Assembly (NCBI GenBank): GCA_964563535.1
Contig: CAZLXP010000105.1
Location: forward strand, 1 to 9,293
From: WVWN01 sp964563535
Lineage (GTDB): Bacteria > RBG-13-66-14 > B26-G2 > WVWN01
Direction of reading: 5' to 3'
Length of the DNA: 9,293 nt
Made by a program: the position numbers and the translations under genes. The notes beneath the pieces are model-generated. The model ran no database searches and was not told the DNA's origin. It worked only from the letters and a program-made list of their open reading frames with translations. Positions 6,138 to 9,293 of this stretch are shown here, piece after piece. Position 1 is the stretch's first letter. The number at the start of each line of letters is the position of its first letter.

Positions 6138-7046
6138 ATGGCCCGAAAGCGACTCGTCGATTTACACGTCCACAGCTCCTTCTCCAGCGACGGCCAGTAC
6201 GCGCCGGCGGAACTTGTCCGCATGGCGGAAGGGAAGGGGCTGGCGGCGGTCGCGCTTACGGACCACGACGACGTGCGCGGCCTGCCGGCATTTATGACGG
6301 CCGGGGCCTCGAGCGCCGTCGAGACCGTCCCGGGGGTCGAGCTGACCTGCGACCTCGGCGAGCGGTGGGTGCACGTCCTGGGTTATTTTATCGATTGGGA
6401 GGCGGAAGCCGTCACGCGGGCCATAGCCGCTTTGACGGAGGCGCGGCTGCGCCAGGCGGCGGGGCGGCTCGCCAATTTGAGGAGACTGGGCATAGTCGTC
6501 GACGACGAGAAATTAGTGCGCGAAGCGCGGGGCCAGCCTCCCGTAGGGCCGGTAATAGGTCGCGTGGTGCTGAACGACCCGGCCAACGACGCCCACCCGC
6601 TGCTCGAGGCGCTGCGCCGGCCTCCCAAGGCCGCGGCGCCGTACTTCCACTTCGACCGGGATTTATTATCTCACGGCACGCCGGCCTATTTCCCGGTGGC
6701 GCGCATGTCGCCGGCGGAGGCGGTCGACGGCGTGCGGGCGTCGAACGGCGTCGCGGTCTTCGCGCACCCGGGCGACAGATTCCGCTTGCCGGAGGACGAA
6801 CCGATTTTCGCGCGGCTAGCCGCGGCGGGCCTGGCGGGCGTCGAGGCCTACTGTTCATACCACGACGCCGAGCAGAGCCGGGCGTTCGCGGCGCTGGCGC
6901 GCCGGTTGGGCCTCGTCGCCACCGCGGGCTCGGATTTCCACGGCCCGGCGGTTAAACCCCACGTCGAAATGGGAGGCGTGAGCCACAACGGCTACGCCGT
7001 CGTCGACGAGCTCAGAAGTCGCCGGGAGGTACGGGCTTGCCGGTGA
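6138..7046 (+). CDS. PHP-domain metal-dependent phosphoesterase (RNase AM / TrpH-like)
   Basis: The 302-residue protein is close in size to E. coli RNase AM (YciV), a PHP-family enzyme described as a 5'-to-3' exonuclease and 3',5'-nucleotide bisphosphate phosphatase. The metal-site motifs of the PHP fold are complete: DLHVHSSFSSDG with His10, His12 and Asp18; LTDHDD with Asp42 and His43; Glu68 in PGVELTC; FAHPGD with His210; Glu236; and GSDFHG with Asp266 and His268. The central segment differs from relatives as I recall them: where RNase AM-like proteins usually carry an R-P-H-[IF]-A stretch, this one has GPVIGR (137-142), so the phosphate-recognition Arg and His may be absent. The ATG abuts the truB stop. 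Catalytic activity of the PHP type is likely; the exact substrate is open. Confidence 0.85.
   Translation: MARKRLVDLHVHSSFSSDGQYAPAELVRMAEGKGLAAVALTDHDDVRGLPAFMTAGASSAVETVPGVELTCDLGERWVHVLGYFIDWEAEAVTRAIAALTEARLRQAAGRLANLRRLGIVVDDEKLVREARGQPPVGPVIGRVVLNDPANDAHPLLEALRRPPKAAAPYFHFDRDLLSHGTPAYFPVARMSPAEAVDGVRASNGVAVFAHPGDRFRLPEDEPIFARLAAAGLAGVEAYCSYHDAEQSRAFAALARRLGLVATAGSDFHGPAVKPHVEMGGVSHNGYAVVDELRSRREVRACR
7024..7029 (+). promoter_or_regulatory. Ribosome binding site of the M28 peptidase gene (supports a TTG start)
   Basis: GGGAGG lies 7 bases before TTG at 7037, inside the 3' end of the PHP gene. An in-frame GTG at 7043 is 13 bases away, which is less favourable. Either start keeps the hydrophobic signal peptide. 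Confidence 0.65.
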
Positions 7047-9293
7047 AGGTATTCGCGGCGGCGTTTTTAGTTCTGGCCGGCGCGGCGGGCGCGGCGAACG
7101 GGCCGCTGGTGGCCGCGGCGCCCGGCGCGGCCGATTTTGACTTCGGCGCGGACGTCGACTTATATTACCTGGGCCGCGTCGGCGGCGTACAACTATTCGC
7201 GGGCGGCGGCGCCGGGGCGCTGGGCAAGCCGCTGCTGGCGCGGGCGGCCGGCCGCTTCTACTACCGCGTCGAGGGCGCCCGGGCGGAAGGGCTCGCGCCC
7301 TACGGCGACGTCCTGCTCGAGGACGGGGGCGAGGTTTTGCTCGCGCGGCAATACGGCTTCGTCTACGACCGGCCGATGAAGTCGCTGCGCGCGCCGTGGC
7401 GGCGCCTCGTCCCCACCCGGGTGGCGGAGCTTAAGGGCCCCGCCGCGGCGCCGGCTATAAGCGCCGCCGACGGCCGCATCCAATACCTGTTGAGCCGCAT
7501 CAAGGTGGAAGACGTCAAAGAGGACCTCGCCGCCCTTACGGCGCTGCCGACGCGTTATTCGTATTCGCCGTATTTGGACGAGGCCGCCGGCCTGCTCTAC
7601 GGCCGCCTCGCCTCCTACGGCCTGGCGCCGCGTTACGACGTATTCATTACGGCGCACGACTTCGACTCATGTTTCTTTCCGGCCGGGGCGAGGAGGGGGT
7701 GGCTCGTGGGCGCCTCGGGCCTTATCGTGCGCACCGACGACGGCGGCTCGAGCTGGGTCATACAACGGAGCGGCACCGAGGAGGAGCTAGTCGACGTCTT
7801 CTTCGTCGACGCGACCTACGGCTGGGTCGTCGGCGCCAACGGGACCGTCCTGCGCACCGTGGACGGCGGCTCGAGCTGGCGCCGCATGGCCAAGGCGACG
7901 GAGCGCCACCTGACCGGCGTCCACTTCGTAAGCCGAAGCGAGGGTTGGGCGTGCGGGACCGGCGGCGTCATCCTGCATACCGTCGACGGCGGCTCGAGCT
8001 GGGAGCTGCAGCCGAGCAACATGAGCGACACCCTCTTCGAGCTTCAATTCCTGGACAACCTGCACGGCTATGCCGTCGGCTGGCACGGCGAGGTCCGGCG
8101 GACCGACGACGGCGGCGCGACGTGGGTCCGGCGGCGGACGCCTTTCTCGGACCCGCAGACGCCGGCGGAAGTGGTCGAGCTGACGGGGCTCAGCTTCGTG
8201 TCGCGCGACGAGGGGTGGGTAGTGGGCAACCACTACGACGTCATAATGCATACTGGCGACGGCGGCTTGAGTTGGGGCGTCCAGCGGTACGACGCGGCGA
8301 AGGGCGACTACCTGGGGGCGGTCTATTTCTTCGATAATAAGACGGGCGTCGCGGTGGGGGGAGGCGAAGAGGGCGCGGCGCTGCGGACGACGGATGGCGG
8401 CGTGAGCTGGCGCAAAGTGGCCGTGCCGGCGGACTTTCCGTTGACGGGCGTCTCCTTCGCCTCGGCGACGGAGGGCTGGGCTTGCGGCTACGGCTCCTGC
8501 ATCGACTATACCGCCGACGGCGGCGCGAGCTGGGTCAGCCTGCGCGACAACTTACCCAAAGAGCTGGGGTGGAAGAACGTGGTGTGCGACGTCCCCGGCC
8601 GCCGCGACCCCGGCGAGCAGTATCTCGTCGTCGCCCACTACGACAGCATCTCGGAGGAACCGGAGCGGCTGGCCCCCGGCGCGGACGACAACGGCTCGGG
8701 GGTAGTCGCGGCGCTCGCGACGGCCCGGGCGTTGGCCGGCGCGAACCTCGAGCGCACGGCCCGGCTCGTGCTCTTCGCGGGCGAGGAACAGGGACTGGTG
8801 GGGAGCCGCGACTACGCCCGCCGGGCCAAAGGCCGCGGCGACGACGTGCGGGCGGTGTGGAACGTCGATATGGCGGGGTACGTCGGCGGCGGCCCGCGCG
8901 ACGCCAAATTAATTTACAAGGAAGACTCGAGTTGGATGTATACCGCCGCGGCGCGCGCGAGCCGGCTATACGTGCCGGAGCTGGTATTAGCCGGCGAGAA
9001 TAACGCGTTCCAGGCCAATAGCGACCATTACTCCTTCTGGCAGCAGGGTTACGCCGCGACGTATCTCCACGAAGACGCCGACCAGGGCGGATATCCTCAT
9101 TACCATAAGACCACCGATACGATGGACCATTTGGACATGGCGTTCGTAGCGGCCAACGCCCGCCTTACGGCCGCGGTGGTGGCGGGATGGGCGGGCCTGA
9201 TGGACGAGGGGCCGGCGCTTTCGCTGGCCGGCGTCCGTGTCTACCCTAACCCCTATAAGCCGTCGGCGTCGCGGGCGGGCGGGGTAACTTTCG
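7037..9293 (+). CDS. Secreted M28-family zinc metallopeptidase with inserted YCF48-like beta-propeller (3' end outside window)
   Basis: The frame is open from TTG 7037 to the window edge (752 codons, no stop). A signal peptide is evident: PVKVFAAAFLVLAGAAGAA. Residues about 25-145 are unassigned. Residues about 148-203 (IQYLLSRIK, LPTRYSYSPYLDEAA, YGLAPRYDVF) resemble the N-terminal part of an M28 peptidase domain. Seven YCF48/BNR-like repeats follow (about 210-507). The peptidase then resumes at WKNVVCDVPG with the metal ligands and catalytic residue: His534 (VVAHYDS), Asp550 (PGADDNGSG), Glu583/Glu584 (FAGEEQG), Asp611 (NVDMAGY) and His690 (HYHKTTDT). The last seen residues, VYPNPYKPS, look like the start of a FlgD-Ig or type IX sorting-like domain. 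It overlaps the PHP gene by 10 bases. An extracellular or surface aminopeptidase is the likely role; the substrate is unknown. Confidence 0.88.
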   Translation, partial: MPVKVFAAAFLVLAGAAGAANGPLVAAAPGAADFDFGADVDLYYLGRVGGVQLFAGGGAGALGKPLLARAAGRFYYRVEGARAEGLAPYGDVLLEDGGEVLLARQYGFVYDRPMKSLRAPWRRLVPTRVAELKGPAAAPAISAADGRIQYLLSRIKVEDVKEDLAALTALPTRYSYSPYLDEAAGLLYGRLASYGLAPRYDVFITAHDFDSCFFPAGARRGWLVGASGLIVRTDDGGSSWVIQRSGTEEELVDVFFVDATYGWVVGANGTVLRTVDGGSSWRRMAKATERHLTGVHFVSRSEGWACGTGGVILHTVDGGSSWELQPSNMSDTLFELQFLDNLHGYAVGWHGEVRRTDDGGATWVRRRTPFSDPQTPAEVVELTGLSFVSRDEGWVVGNHYDVIMHTGDGGLSWGVQRYDAAKGDYLGAVYFFDNKTGVAVGGGEEGAALRTTDGGVSWRKVAVPADFPLTGVSFASATEGWACGYGSCIDYTADGGASWVSLRDNLPKELGWKNVVCDVPGRRDPGEQYLVVAHYDSISEEPERLAPGADDNGSGVVAALATARALAGANLERTARLVLFAGEEQGLVGSRDYARRAKGRGDDVRAVWNVDMAGYVGGGPRDAKLIYKEDSSWMYTAAARASRLYVPELVLAGENNAFQANSDHYSFWQQGYAATYLHEDADQGGYPHYHKTTDTMDHLDMAFVAANARLTAAVVAGWAGLMDEGPALSLAGVRVYPNPYKPSASRAGGVTF
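7664..8557 (+). repeat. Seven YCF48/BNR-like beta-propeller repeats within the M28 gene
   Basis: Seven repeats follow the pattern 'hydrophobic-x-F-x(5)-GW-x-VG-x-G-x-h-x-x-T-x-DGG-x-(S/T)-W'. The Asp codon of DGG falls at 7739, 7862, 7985, 8108, 8258, 8393 and 8516, so the spacings are 41, 41, 41, 50, 45 and 41 residues. Seven blades would close a complete propeller. Such repeats occur in the photosystem II assembly factor YCF48 and in many secreted bacterial proteins, where they usually serve binding. Nothing here indicates photosynthesis. Confidence 0.85.

Noticed and set aside
7669..8337. 222-codon + strand ORF with RRRRLELG repeats
   Set aside because: It is an alternative frame of the propeller repeats (the DGGSSW codons read out of frame), and the frame from 7037 is continuous and carries real domains.

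Overview
The window is about two thirds G+C, densely coding and all on the + strand. It carries most of a bacterial transcription-termination/translation-initiation operon in the familiar order: nusA (5' end outside the window), infB, a DUF503/YlxP gene, rbfA, a DHH-DHHA1 nanoRNase/pAp phosphatase (nrnA type) and truB. Two further genes are joined to it: a PHP-domain phosphoesterase of the RNase AM/TrpH type, and a long secreted protein that runs off the right edge. The longest non-coding stretch is about 65 bases (between nusA and infB). I see no RNA genes, CRISPR arrays, insertion sequences or convincing terminators.

Organism: clearly a bacterium. The high G+C, the uncommon nusA tail and the onset of a 'VYPNPYKP' type C-terminal domain (FlgD-Ig / type IX sorting-like) in the secreted protein suggest an uncultured lineage near the FCB group or a candidate phylum of the Coatesbacteria/WOR-3 kind. 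This placement is a weak inference; I cannot name a species.

Layout: 1-1056 nusA 3' part, ending in a 43-unit X-Glu-Gly repeat tail; 1122-3581 infB; 3578-3883 DUF503; 3912-4304 rbfA; 4264-5235 nrnA; 5217-6137 truB; 6138-7046 PHP phosphoesterase; 7037-9293+ secreted M28 metallopeptidase. Most neighbours overlap or abut, so translational coupling along one transcript is likely. The first six genes serve transcription elongation, initiation, 30S maturation, RNA end-product decay and tRNA pseudouridylation. The PHP enzyme plausibly joins NrnA in nucleotide/RNA-end turnover.

The most unusual gene is the last one. After a signal peptide and an unassigned region it has the N-terminal segment of an M28 peptidase domain, then seven YCF48/BNR-like beta-propeller repeats, and then the zinc-binding catalytic part of the same M28 domain. 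The propeller therefore looks inserted into the peptidase at the place where many M28 enzymes carry a PA domain. Its reading frame stays open to the window edge, so its C terminus is not seen.
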